Shown here piece after piece: positions 46,859 to 55,649 of a stretch of DNA of 64,000 bases. The notes under the pieces were generated by a model. It did no database searches. It was not told the origin of the DNA and worked only from the letters and a program-made list of their open reading frames with translations. This DNA is from Flavobacteriales bacterium. GTDB lineage: Bacteria; Bacteroidota; Bacteroidia; Flavobacteriales_F; PHOS-HE28. Every line of letters starts with the position of its first letter. The stretch's first letter is position 1. Made by a program: the position numbers and the translations under genes. Location: the NCBI GenBank assembly GCA_016717305.1, contig JADKFY010000002.1:186001-250000 (forward strand). The letters run 5' to 3'.

Positions 46859-49800
46859 TTAGAAACTACGGCCGATCGCTACAACGTACCGATACGCTAG
46901 ATCGTCTTTTTCGGCAGCAGGGAGAGCGGAGAGGATCAAGGGCATGTCGAATCGGATCGTTAACGGTTTCAGGTCCACCAAGGGTCCCCATTTCTTGATC
47001 GTGAACGCAGCACCCACACCGGCATCGGCACGTGGGTCGGCAAGGAAAAGGCGTTGGTTGTCGTTCTTGTTGGCGCGGTAGCCCATCATTCCCACATCGC
47101 CGAACAGGTACACATCCAAGTGGAAATATTGCGCGAGTTTACCGGGTCGGAAACGAACGAGCCCGTCAAGATCCAATTCACCAGAAGCACTTAAGCCGGT
47201 GTTGCCACGATGCGTGAAGATCAGGTTGCCGTTGACGTCGGATTCCGGTGCGAGATAACCCGCATATCCGCGCAGGTTCATGCCACCACCATGTTGGAAA
47301 TTGTTCACGTTGCTGCCGTAGCCGAGGTAGTCGTACGGAACGATCCCTACACTGCGCACGTATTTGTTGTCCATCATTTCCTCGGGGTTGGCCCCGGCCA
47401 GGAACAAGGCGCTTTCGCGCGGCGTATTGCCCGATCCGTATTGACCGAAGAGGCGCGTGTGCAATTTCAACTTGCCCAATTTGTTCTCGTTGGTGGCCGT
47501 GATCTTCACTTGCGCATAGTTGGAAGCCGAACCCACGGCACTGTTGCGCAGGTCGATCCGAATTGCGCCATTCGAACCTCCGTATTCGTAGCGGTGCTTC
47601 AGTCCGATCTCCAAGTATCCGTTCAGCTTATTCACCTCCCATTGGTCAGGGTAGAGCAAATAGGTGAGGTCAGTACTGTCGCGTCGAAGGAGGTAAACCA
47701 ACCCCGCACTGATCTCCGTGCGTTTGTTCGGCAGTAGCCATTTGAACCCACCGCCGTAACGCTCAAGACCATCGAGCATGCGGGCGTATACGAAGACTGA
47801 AGAACCCTTCAACAGCTTTTCCGTTCCGTTCTCATAACGGAAATTGAACGAAGCGGGATCGTAGCCGGTGTCCTTATTACCGGGTACCGTGTCCATTTGG
47901 GAGCGGTTCGTTGCCGGCAGGTATTGCCCGATGCCTGTGTTCAACCATGCGCTGAAGTGGACCCGGTGCTTGTACTTCAGGTAACTGCTGTTCAGGTGAA
48001 CGCCCACCTTCATGCCGTCATATCCGTTCCACCAGAGGTCGGGCCGCACGAAGGCTTGGTAGATCTTGCGATCCGGCCGGTTGCCGATATGATGGTCAAA
48101 GGTGATCTCGATCGGTGGTACGAGCTGGTCATTCACTTTGTAGGCATCGGCAAGACGGTTGGTCGGGTCTATGATCACGTTCTGGATACCGGAGGGAATG
48201 TCCACCTGTGCGAAGTGAACGCGCTCCAGATCGTCGTAACCGATCCAACGTGGTAGCACCGTAGCGGTTGTGCTCTTCTCGAACCACGTGTTGGGGATAT
48301 GGAAGTCATGTTCGGTTCCATCGCGGGCGATCACGCGCAGATCGATCGGCATGTGCAGGTCTCCGATGCGGCGAATGCGAATGGTCTGTCCGGAATCTTT
48401 GTGTTTGCCCTTTACCCCTCTAACCGCATAGTCGATGCGCTTATCGGTTTCTATCCATTGGTCGAAGAACCAGTTGAGGTCCGCCTTTGTGTATTCATGG
48501 AAGCTCTTCCGCATGTCCTCGGGATAGGGGTGGCAGAATTTCCATTGGTTGAAATAGTGCTGCATGGCGCCAAGGAAGAGCGAGTCGCCCAGAACGTATG
48601 GCAGGTTGTACAACATGGTAGCGGTCTTGGAGTAGACCTGCCCGTAACCGCCTCCATAATGACCGAACTCATCGCTGTGCGTGTTGATCGGACGCAGTTG
48701 GTCTCGCACGGCATCGCGCTGGTAACCGTAGTACACTTCTTGCTCACGTGCTAATGGCCTTTCAGTGAAGCGGCGTTCGTAACGTGTGGTGGGAGTATCG
48801 GTCACCATCGTATCACCGTCGATGTGTTCCAAGCCCCAGGAAGTTAGGAATTGGGTGAATCCTTCATCCAGGAAAGCGCGGTAGGTCTCGTTGTTCCCGA
48901 CCATTCCGAAGAACCAGTTGTGGCCCACCTCATGCGCGATAAGACCACGATAGTTCGGGTCATTACCGCTATCGAGCGTTAGCATGGGGTACTCCATGCC
49001 GTCGCGTGCATCGGCCACGATCATTTTCGGGTAGCCGTACATGCCGAAGTCACGACTGAAGCATTCGATCACTTTGGCGGTGTATGCCGCGGCATTCTGC
49101 CAACCACTGGCATGTGGTTCCTGCACGAGGGCAACGCACTTTATCCCATTCCATTCTGCTTCGCCGATGCGGTAGTTCGGGTCTGCGGTAAAGGCGAAGT
49201 CATGCACGTTCTCGGCATGGAATTTCCATACTTTCCGTTTGTCGGGTTCCGGTTGAATGATCACCGATGGCGCTTCGTTCCACGGTTTGTCCTTGAAATT
49301 GGTGATCGCGAGTTTCGCTTTCAGGTCCGGCGGAAGTACCTCACTTTCGTTCTGCAGCCAACCTGTCGCATCAACGATGTAGTGGTGCGGGAAGTCCAAC
49401 TCCACATCGAAGGTTCCGAAGTCGCCATAGAACTCGCTGCCCAAATGTTGTTGGGTGTCCCAACCGAACTTCGCATCGTACACCGCGATCCGCGGGTACC
49501 AGTGAACACCATCGAAGTGCTTGCTACCCCATGCTTTGAAAAGCTTCATGCGCCGGTACACGTCCGACGTCCAGTGGGTCGTGAACTGGATCGTGATCTC
49601 TGTGCTCTTGCCTGGTGCAAGCGGTGCGTTCAACCAGACTTTCAAGACCGTGTTGTCCTGTTCTTGTCTTAAGGGTGTACCATCTGTGGAAATGGACGAA
49701 ACACGAGTGCCTGCGTAGCCAACAGTATCCCTCGTGGTCCGTCTAAGTCCGCTCTCCTTGCGATCCAGATAGGATCCTTCAACAAATGCTTCTTGATAGA

Positions 49801-50071
49801 GGTGGAAGTAAATGAAGCCAAGACTGTCCGGTGAATTGTTCACGTAGTTCAGGGCGAGATCTCCGGCCAACGTCTCGGCTTGGTCATCCATTCGACCCGT
49901 GATGGTGTAATGGACATCCTGCTGCCAATAGCCGGCATGCGGTGGCCTGTTCTTCCAGTAATAGGGATTGTTGGGGCTGGCGTAAGTATCCGGCGGATGC
50001 AATGCATCGAATGGCTGGGCCAATGCCGCAAAGCCGAACAGGACAACGGACAGTGAAATGAGTGTACGCAT
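46859..50071 (-). CDS. M1-family metallopeptidase (aminopeptidase N-like), secreted
   Basis: From the ATG at 50071 the protein is about 1070 aa with a signal peptide (LISLSVVLFGFAALAQ). The N-terminal beta domain is followed by the peptidase domain with DARDGMEYPMLTLDSG (the GxMEN-like substrate site) and zinc site LIAHEVGHNWFFGMVGNNE, with the third ligand Glu in AFLDEGFTQFL. The C-terminal ~400 residues are beta-strand-rich with a surface-antigen-like end (LSASGELDLDGLVRFRPGKL to YVVAIGRSF) that could be a membrane barrel. It probably trims peptides outside the cytoplasm. It is the fourth gene of the operon after yihY. Confidence 0.9.
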   Translation of the reverse strand: MRTLISLSVVLFGFAALAQPFDALHPPDTYASPNNPYYWKNRPPHAGYWQQDVHYTITGRMDDQAETLAGDLALNYVNNSPDSLGFIYFHLYQEAFVEGSYLDRKESGLRRTTRDTVGYAGTRVSSISTDGTPLRQEQDNTVLKVWLNAPLAPGKSTEITIQFTTHWTSDVYRRMKLFKAWGSKHFDGVHWYPRIAVYDAKFGWDTQQHLGSEFYGDFGTFDVELDFPHHYIVDATGWLQNESEVLPPDLKAKLAITNFKDKPWNEAPSVIIQPEPDKRKVWKFHAENVHDFAFTADPNYRIGEAEWNGIKCVALVQEPHASGWQNAAAYTAKVIECFSRDFGMYGYPKMIVADARDGMEYPMLTLDSGNDPNYRGLIAHEVGHNWFFGMVGNNETYRAFLDEGFTQFLTSWGLEHIDGDTMVTDTPTTRYERRFTERPLAREQEVYYGYQRDAVRDQLRPINTHSDEFGHYGGGYGQVYSKTATMLYNLPYVLGDSLFLGAMQHYFNQWKFCHPYPEDMRKSFHEYTKADLNWFFDQWIETDKRIDYAVRGVKGKHKDSGQTIRIRRIGDLHMPIDLRVIARDGTEHDFHIPNTWFEKSTTATVLPRWIGYDDLERVHFAQVDIPSGIQNVIIDPTNRLADAYKVNDQLVPPIEITFDHHIGNRPDRKIYQAFVRPDLWWNGYDGMKVGVHLNSSYLKYKHRVHFSAWLNTGIGQYLPATNRSQMDTVPGNKDTGYDPASFNFRYENGTEKLLKGSSVFVYARMLDGLERYGGGFKWLLPNKRTEISAGLVYLLRRDSTDLTYLLYPDQWEVNKLNGYLEIGLKHRYEYGGSNGAIRIDLRNSAVGSASNYAQVKITATNENKLGKLKLHTRLFGQYGSGNTPRESALFLAGANPEEMMDNKYVRSVGIVPYDYLGYGSNVNNFQHGGGMNLRGYAGYLAPESDVNGNLIFTHRGNTGLSASGELDLDGLVRFRPGKLAQYFHLDVYLFGDVGMMGYRANKNDNQRLFLADPRADAGVGAAFTIKKWGPLVDLKPLTIRFDMPLILSALPAAEKDDLAYRYVVAIGRSF

Positions 50072-50128
50072 GGAAAGGTAGGAGCAAGATAAGTTCAGGG
50101 CACGGATCAACGGTTGGTCACCTACTTA

Positions 50129-51081
50129 CTAGGTCTTTTCCTTCAGTGGCAAATGCGCACTTCGGTGGTTCCGTGCCCGCATAATGCTCGTGTTCAGTTC
50201 GTATCCAATAAGTAGAACGATCATGTTGAAATACAACCAAAGTTGGACCGCGAGTATGGCACCGATGGAGCCGTACAGCGCGTTGTAGTCCGTTATGTTC
50301 GAGAATACAAAGGCCAGCGCTTGCGATACCAGCATGATCAGGAGCATGGCCAGGATCGCGCCGGGTGTGAATAGTCGGAATCGTTTGGTCGTAGGGTCTC
50401 CGGCATTGTACAACAGCGACACGAAGAGCACGACCACCAATATGGACACGATCCACTTCACAAGGAACAAAGCCGCCAATTGGAAATAACTACTGAAGAA
50501 ATGCAGTTCCTCCAACTTATAAATGATGCTTCCACTGAAGGTGAGCAACGGGATGGCGATCATGGTAAGTACGGTGAGTGCAAGGAGCAGGCCGATGCTC
50601 AACACGCGTTGCTTGAGCGGGGAGTGCCAAGTGCTGTGGTTTGAACTTCCGCTAAATCCAAGAAGGATGGCATCGATGCTGTCGCTGGCCATGAATACAC
50701 CAACAAGGAAACTCACGGAAAGCAAGGTGCCGTGTTTCCGGACAAGCAGGTCATGCAAAGTTGATTCGATGAATTTGTACACCTCCAAGGGCAGCATGTC
50801 GTGGAAGGTGACCAACAGCTTGGCTTGGAAATCCGGAATTGGAATGTATGGATCATCGTGAGCAGCACGATCACCGCCGGGAAGAACGCCACGAAGAGTT
50901 TGAAGGAGATCGCGGAGGCCCGCATAACGATGTTACCCTTGGTCAAGGCTCTGACAAAGAAGCGGGAAATGTTGTACAGGTTGAACCCCTCGAAACCAGG
51001 CAGCACGATCTGGCCGGCCCACCGGATCAACTGCCTAAAGCCGCGCGAGTACAGGAGCTTGCGGGCCAGTTTCTTGAACAT
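50129..51081 (-). CDS. YihY/UPF0761 family membrane protein, one frame break
   Basis: The corrected protein is about 317 aa with six transmembrane segments, as usual for the YihY/BrkB family. The N-terminal part has RASAISFKLFVAFFPAVIVL. After a frame break near 50845 (a missing A in the coding-strand context ACAATTCC) it continues IPDFQAKLLVTFHDMLPLEV, VGVFMASDSIDAILLGFSGS, LFTPGAILAMLLIMLVSQAL and SIGAILAVQLWLYFNMIVLL, ending in NHRSAHLPLKEKT. The molecular role is unknown; it was once confused with RNase BN. Its ATG lies three bases after the nadC stop. Confidence 0.9.
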
Positions 51082-51084
51082 GCA

Positions 51085-51933
51085 CTAGATGGCTTTCAGG
51101 CTCAAGTCCAGGCTTGGTACGGAATGGGTAAGGGCACCGACCGAGATGAAATCGACACCGGTTTCGGCGAAGCTCCTTGCCGTTGCCAAGGTAATGCCAC
51201 CGGAAGCCTCGGTCTCATATAGACCGTTGATCAACTTCACAGCTTCGCGCATCAGCTCCGGCGTGAAATTGTCCAACATGATGCGATCTATTCCGCCGGT
51301 TTCAAGAACCTCTGCCACTTCCTTCAGGTTTCGCGTTTCCACCTCGATACGGAGGTCCTTGTTGCGGTCTTGCAAATAAGCCCTGACGCGCATGATCGCT
51401 ACGTGTATCCCTCCAGCAAGGTCAGCATGGTTGTCCTTGATCATCACCATGTCATACAATCCTTCCCGGTGGTTTTGCCCGCCACCAATGCGTACAGCCC
51501 ACTTTTCCAAAGCGCGCAGCCCAGGGGTCGTTTTTCGTGTATCCAGAACTTTGCACCCTGTCCCTTCCACGGCGTTAACGAAGCGACTAGTCAATGTCGC
51601 TATACCGCTCATGCGCTGCATGTAGTTCAACAGCACACGTTCCACAGTGAGTATGCTACGCGCACTGCCCAGAATATTGAATGCGACGTCGCCCTTGTTA
51701 ACGGAAGCACCATCAAGGATGTAGACCCGAAGCGTTAGATCAGGGTCCAAGTGGTGGGCAATGGCTTCGGCCAACTCCACCCCGGCGATCACCCCGCTAT
51801 CCTTTACCAATAGGCGGGCCGCACCACTTGAATTGGCCGGGATCGTTGCAAGTGTGCTGTGATCACCTTCGCCGATATCCTCTTGGAGGGCATTGGCGAT
51901 CAACGTTTCAGTTCCGGGTGGTAGCACGGTCAA
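51085..51933 (-). CDS. nadC: Nicotinate-nucleotide pyrophosphorylase (quinolinate phosphoribosyltransferase)
   Basis: NadC converts quinolinate and PRPP to nicotinate mononucleotide in NAD synthesis. The 282-aa protein has the full family pattern: LQEDIGEGDHSTLATIP, ERVLLNYMQRMSGIATLT, LDTRKTTPGLRALEKWAVRI, GGGQNHREGLYDMVMIKDNH, IEVETRNLKEVAEVLE, DRIMLDNFTPELMREAV and EASGGITLATARSFAETGVD. The length is normal. It overlaps the DUF4783 gene by four bases upstream and sits three bases from yihY downstream, giving a tightly packed operon. Confidence 0.97.
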   Translation of the reverse strand: MTVLPPGTETLIANALQEDIGEGDHSTLATIPANSSGAARLLVKDSGVIAGVELAEAIAHHLDPDLTLRVYILDGASVNKGDVAFNILGSARSILTVERVLLNYMQRMSGIATLTSRFVNAVEGTGCKVLDTRKTTPGLRALEKWAVRIGGGQNHREGLYDMVMIKDNHADLAGGIHVAIMRVRAYLQDRNKDLRIEVETRNLKEVAEVLETGGIDRIMLDNFTPELMREAVKLINGLYETEASGGITLATARSFAETGVDFISVGALTHSVPSLDLSLKAI

Positions 51934-52340
51934 AAGTCGTTCTTGCTGGTCTCAATACGCAATTGCTTCACTTGGAAAACGGTATCTGTTTTCTTAAGGA
52001 AGAAAGTTACTCGAAACTGCCCGTTCGAGGTGCGAAGGATACCAATGAAATACTTGTCACCCAGTTTACTTACGCCGGTGTGTTCGATCACCAGGTCCGT
52101 GGGCGGGTTGTCGTTGAAGAACTTCCGGATGATCTGCTCAGCCTGGGCTTTGCTGTAAACGTCTGAAGCCTCCTTCACGGTTAGGTCCAAGTTCGGGATG
52201 AAATGTTCCGCAAGCTCTTTCGAGTTACCGGTCTTCATGGCTTGTACCACCTTGTTCTTGACTTCATCTTGTGCCTGGATCCCAATGGAAAACAGCATAA
52301 TGGTCAAGAACAACAGAAGCTTGGGCATGGGGTTGCGCAT
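51930..52340 (-). CDS. DUF4783 family secreted protein
   Basis: ATG 52340 (or 52328, MPKLLLFLTIMLFSIGIQAQ) gives a signal peptide and a mature part of about 110 residues with the DUF4783 pattern: VVQAMKTGNSKELAEHFIPN, LDLTVKEASDVYSKAQAEQI, NPPTDLVIEHTGVSKLGDKY and RVTFFLKKTDTVFQVKQLRI. The fold is NTF2-like. The function is unknown; association with nadC is common in Bacteroidota. It is the first gene of the operon, divergent from rlmH across 74 bases. Confidence 0.9.
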   Translation of the reverse strand: MRNPMPKLLLFLTIMLFSIGIQAQDEVKNKVVQAMKTGNSKELAEHFIPNLDLTVKEASDVYSKAQAEQIIRKFFNDNPPTDLVIEHTGVSKLGDKYFIGILRTSNGQFRVTFFLKKTDTVFQVKQLRIETSKNDF

Positions 52341-52414
52341 TTGTTGCGAAATTTGCAAATACCGGGCCACTTTGCACGCTTGATGCCCATGGAGTTACGA
52401 ACAGGCATACGCAC

Positions 52415-52876
52415 ATGAAGGGCAGATTGTTGCTGGTTGGTCGCAGTGAGCGCGGGTTTGTAGCTGACGGTGTAACGCACTACATCCAGCGTTTGGAGCG
52501 CGGCTTGAAGGTGGATACGCTGGTGTTGGCCGAGGCGGGCAAGGGAGAAGCTGCTTACCAGCGGAAAATTGAGAGCGAACGTATCCTGGCGGCCGTGAAA
52601 CCAGGGGAGAAGGTGGTGGTCCTTGATGAGCGTGGGAAGACCCTGACGAGCCCTCAATTTGCGGCACAACTTGGGTCTTGGCGAGATCAAGGAGTGCGTG
52701 ATGTCGTCTTCGTTATTGGCGGTGCGTATGGCATGACGGAAGAAGTTCGGGAACGGGCGGACCTCGTGCTATCACTTTCGGCCATGACCTTTCCCCACCA
52801 GTTGGTCCGGGTGCTTTTCGCGGAACAACTTTACAGGGCCATGGCCATTCTGCAAGGCAGCCCGTATCATCATTGA
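52415..52876 (+). CDS. rlmH: 23S rRNA (pseudouridine1915-N3)-methyltransferase RlmH
   Basis: RlmH is a SPOUT methyltransferase that methylates pseudouridine 1915 in helix 69 of 23S rRNA. The 153-aa protein has the conserved blocks KPGEKVVVLDERGKTLTSPQ, DVVFVIGGAYGMTEEVRERA and LSAMTFPHQLVRVLFAEQLY, with the C-terminal AMAILQGSPYHH that contacts the ribosome. The length is normal. It is convergent with the methyltransferase gene at 52926 across a 49-base gap that contains the small hairpin TTCGCCGGCGAA. Confidence 0.97.
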   Translation: MKGRLLLVGRSERGFVADGVTHYIQRLERGLKVDTLVLAEAGKGEAAYQRKIESERILAAVKPGEKVVVLDERGKTLTSPQFAAQLGSWRDQGVRDVVFVIGGAYGMTEEVRERADLVLSLSAMTFPHQLVRVLFAEQLYRAMAILQGSPYHH

Positions 52877-52925
52877 ATCCGTTTTCGCCGGCGAAGGTTA
52901 GCGCCAATCCGTTTTGTTCAGCCGA

Positions 52926-53636
52926 TCAGAGCTTTTGAGCAGCGGGTGGCTTTTGCACCACGGCTATCAAGGATCGTCCGGCCTTATGGATAAGCATCTT
53001 GTCCATGATCCTGGAAATGGGGATCATGCATCGGTCCCAGAACCTGATCTGCGAACGTGTTGGTCGTGCTTGGTGGAGCAGGAATTTGTTGGCCAAAGAA
53101 AGGAGCACACCCATACTGTCCAGATAGTAGAGCGATACAGGCCTAGCCCATCGAGGCAATTCTGACCGCATTTGCTCTTTGTTGTAACGTTTCACGTGGC
53201 CGACCTCCTCGTCGAATTTACTGTAGAGGAACTGATATGCCGGCACCAGGACCAGGAGGTGCCCACCCGGTGCCAATAGCGAATAGGCCCGGTCCAACTC
53301 GTCGGGGCCTTGTTCAATATGTTCCACGACATCAACGTACAAGATCGTATCGAACTGGCGACCTTCAAGCTTGTCCAGTGTACCGTGCACCATTTCACTC
53401 ATCTTCTTCAATGAGGCATCAATATGGTCAGGGACATGGGCCAATAGTTGTAGGTCGGGTTCCAGGAAGGTGTAGCTGGAAACGGTTGGGCCTACGAGGT
53501 AATTGGCGTTGACGCCCATGCCGCAGCCCACGTCAAGTACCCGGCCCCTTACAAAAGGTCTCAGTTTGGAAGCGAAATAGCGTTTCCAGTTCGTGGCCTC
53601 GGCGAAGAGCTCCAGTTCAGTGCCGGGGTAGTTCAT
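52926..53636 (-). CDS. Class I SAM-dependent methyltransferase
   Basis: The 236-aa protein has motif I GRVLDVGCGMGVNANYLV, an acidic residue after strand 2 (TFLEPDLQLLAHVPDH), motif IV FDTILYVDVVEHIEQGPDEL and LAPGGHLLVLVPAYQFLYSK. The 'D..EHI.....L' and 'PA...LYS..D...GH.RRY' patterns (here DEEVGHVKRYNKEQ) are typical of methyltransferases near polyprenol-linked glycosyltransferases. The substrate is unknown. The start overlaps a small membrane ORF by about 20 bases. Confidence 0.88.
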   Translation of the reverse strand: MNYPGTELELFAEATNWKRYFASKLRPFVRGRVLDVGCGMGVNANYLVGPTVSSYTFLEPDLQLLAHVPDHIDASLKKMSEMVHGTLDKLEGRQFDTILYVDVVEHIEQGPDELDRAYSLLAPGGHLLVLVPAYQFLYSKFDEEVGHVKRYNKEQMRSELPRWARPVSLYYLDSMGVLLSLANKFLLHQARPTRSQIRFWDRCMIPISRIMDKMLIHKAGRSLIAVVQKPPAAQKL

Positions 53637-53769
53637 GGTCGTTCATCCCACGAGTCAAGGTGTAAAGGAGGTGATCAGTTGTGATCCGCGCACGCGTGAA
53701 GTGCAAGAACATAAAGCCCAATGAAAGGAAACATGTACCAACGAAAGGGAGTATCACTGTTGGGGTCAT
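53617..53769 (-). CDS. Small single-span membrane ORF between GT2 and methyltransferase
   Basis: An ATG at 53769, one base after the glycosyltransferase stop, opens a 50-codon frame with one transmembrane helix (TVILPFVGTCFLSLGFMFLH) and a basic tail (FTRARITTDHLLYTLTRG). Its end overlaps the start of the methyltransferase gene. Tight packing on both sides suggests a real translated gene, but I know no homologue. Confidence 0.45.
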   Translation of the reverse strand: MTPTVILPFVGTCFLSLGFMFLHFTRARITTDHLLYTLTRGMNDHELPRH

Positions 53770-53770
53770 C

Positions 53771-54712
53771 TCACTTGGAACCTTGCCCGCTAATTTGACC
53801 AAAGGGATACACTTGTTTTCCGGCCCTTTCCTTTCGTTGGGAGGTATTCACCAAAAGAAGACCGATGGCAAAGAATCCCAAGCACAGGAGCAAAGAATTG
53901 AACATGGATAGGATCAGGGTACTCGCCCATCCCGGTATGGCCTGATCAGTGAACAGCTTGATCGCCATGATAACAATGATGGAGCACAAAAAGACCCCGG
54001 TGAGGGCAAGAAGGACTTTCAAGAACATGGAAAGTACCTCTTCGCTGTATTCGATCAACGAGCGGAAGGCGTGGTAGGAAAGGCTTTTGAAGCTCATCTT
54101 CGAGTTCCCGTCCAGCCGTTTTCGACGGTCGTAGGTAATGATCGCCGTCTTGGCTTTTTGACGAGAGAGGAAAGCGGCGTAATGAATGAAGGACCGGTCC
54201 AATACAGCACCGAGCACTTGCCGATCGATCATGGAGAAGTTGCCGAAGGTGATGCTCCGTCCGGTGAACGCCCGGAAAAGCATGCGATAGCTCCAATATC
54301 CCAACCGGAAGAGTACAGATTCGGATCGTTTTCCGCGAGCTACAAGTACGATCGGCGTTCCTATATGTTGCACGAGTTCGACCAATGCCTTTGGGTCGTC
54401 CTCCCCATCGGAATCCATAACAATGAAGTGCTGTGCGGTTGTGCTACTGGCGAATAACAGACCATGGTAAATGGCCTCTTGATGACCCATGTTGTAAGGC
54501 AGCGAGAGGGCCTTGAACGACACATTCGACGCTCGGGTGCGGAGCGGAGACAATAGAGCCAAGGTCCCGTCCGTACTCGCATCATCCACAACGACGATGG
54601 TGAAGGATATTGGAAGGGCTGCAACCATCTGCTCCAGTTCTTCCACGAACCGCACAGCGACATCACCTTCATTGTAACAAGGTGCGATCACGGCTATATG
54701 ATGAGTGCCCAT
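53771..54712 (-). CDS. Glycosyltransferase family 2, polyprenyl-phosphate type
   Basis: The 313-aa protein has a GT-A domain with IAVIAPCYNEGDVAVRFVEE, TIVVVDDASTDGTLALLSPL, YNMGHQEAIYHGL and the DxD-type DSDGEDDPKALVELV. Two C-terminal transmembrane helices follow (LKVLLALTGVFLCSIIVIMA and LILSMFNSLLLCLGFFAIGL). This is the dolichol/undecaprenyl-phosphate sugar synthase layout (GtrB/DpmA-like): it loads a sugar onto a lipid carrier for later transfer. It is the third gene of the group 56616 to 52926. Confidence 0.9.
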   Translation of the reverse strand: MGTHHIAVIAPCYNEGDVAVRFVEELEQMVAALPISFTIVVVDDASTDGTLALLSPLRTRASNVSFKALSLPYNMGHQEAIYHGLLFASSTTAQHFIVMDSDGEDDPKALVELVQHIGTPIVLVARGKRSESVLFRLGYWSYRMLFRAFTGRSITFGNFSMIDRQVLGAVLDRSFIHYAAFLSRQKAKTAIITYDRRKRLDGNSKMSFKSLSYHAFRSLIEYSEEVLSMFLKVLLALTGVFLCSIIVIMAIKLFTDQAIPGWASTLILSMFNSLLLCLGFFAIGLLLVNTSQRKERAGKQVYPFGQISGQGSK

Positions 54713-54896
54713 GGATTTGATGGTTGAGAGGTTCCGAACACGGGTGCAAGGTCCGGATATTCCTATAAGTGATCAGGCCTTATGCTCTTTACGTCTTGGT
54801 CCTCGATAGTTTTAGGCCGAACGGTGCAAAAGGTCGAATGCCACTCTACATGGCAGTCCGTTTCAGCATTGAGGCACCCTGAGGTCGATCATGGAA

Positions 54897-55649
54897 CTAG
54901 CCTGCATCCCCGCCAACTTGGACCGCGGCGATCAATGAAGTACCCTTCCAGGATTTTGGCATTAGGTTGTATTCACAGAGGAATGCTTTTCCAAGTAAGG
55001 CGTGCGTCCAAGTATTTAGGCCTGGCGCTGGAACCGTAAAGCCCACAGCTCGATCGCCGGCGAATTTTAACTGAAGGCGTGCTGCCGGGTACAGCATGTG
55101 GAAGAAGTAGGAACAGCTCAGATGTCGGTCACCGGGCAACGCCGTGTGCTGGCGCAGGAGATCGGGGTCATAGCGCCTATAGTGGTTGTTGAACCGATCG
55201 TGACTACTGAACAATTCCTGCCTGGACGGGACCGTGAAAAGCAGATGGCGCAACGAAGGGAAATGTGAGCGGAGATCGGTCAGGAAGGCCACGGGGTCCT
55301 CCAGATGCTCGATCACGTCCAAGAGCAGGATGGTACGCACTGCATTCCGTTGTGCTGGATCCAAAAGCCTGGCATCCATCGCAGTGCGAACATAGGGGGC
55401 GGCCTCTGCAATGGGCTGCACGGCCGCGAGTTCAACCCCGGTAATGTCGAAGCCGTCATTCCTTAGAGCATGGACGACCAAGCCTTTCCCGCATCCCACT
55501 TCCAGGATCGGTCCTTCGGCCCCTATCGTTCGAAGTTGTTCGGCAATGACCCTGTTGCGACAAAGGTTCCAATAGTGGCGCTCCACACCAACCGGATAGA
55601 TGGAGTCGAACTGTTCGTTGTCGAAAGCGGTATCGGGCTTATCCGCCAT
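54897..55649 (-). CDS. Class I SAM-dependent methyltransferase
   Basis: From ATG 55649 (MADKPDTAFDNEQFDSIYPV) the 250-aa protein has motif I GPILEVGCGKGLVVHALR, GVELAAVQPIAEAAPYVRTA, motif IV TILLLDVIEHLEDPVAFLTD and LLFTVPSRQELFSSHDRFNN (H.RRYDPDLL follows). A start at 55667 is possible and would increase the overlap with the upstream glycosyltransferase from 11 to 29 bases. It belongs to the same type as the methyltransferase at 52926 and probably acts on the same glycan pathway. Confidence 0.88.
   Translation of the reverse strand: MADKPDTAFDNEQFDSIYPVGVERHYWNLCRNRVIAEQLRTIGAEGPILEVGCGKGLVVHALRNDGFDITGVELAAVQPIAEAAPYVRTAMDARLLDPAQRNAVRTILLLDVIEHLEDPVAFLTDLRSHFPSLRHLLFTVPSRQELFSSHDRFNNHYRRYDPDLLRQHTALPGDRHLSCSYFFHMLYPAARLQLKFAGDRAVGFTVPAPGLNTWTHALLGKAFLCEYNLMPKSWKGTSLIAAVQVGGDAG

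Noticed and set aside
52877..52925. Hairpin TTCGCCGGCGAA with two AATCCGTTTT copies as a terminator between rlmH and the methyltransferase
   Set aside because: The stem is only 6 bp; T-runs are short. It may help termination but is too weak to list as a feature.
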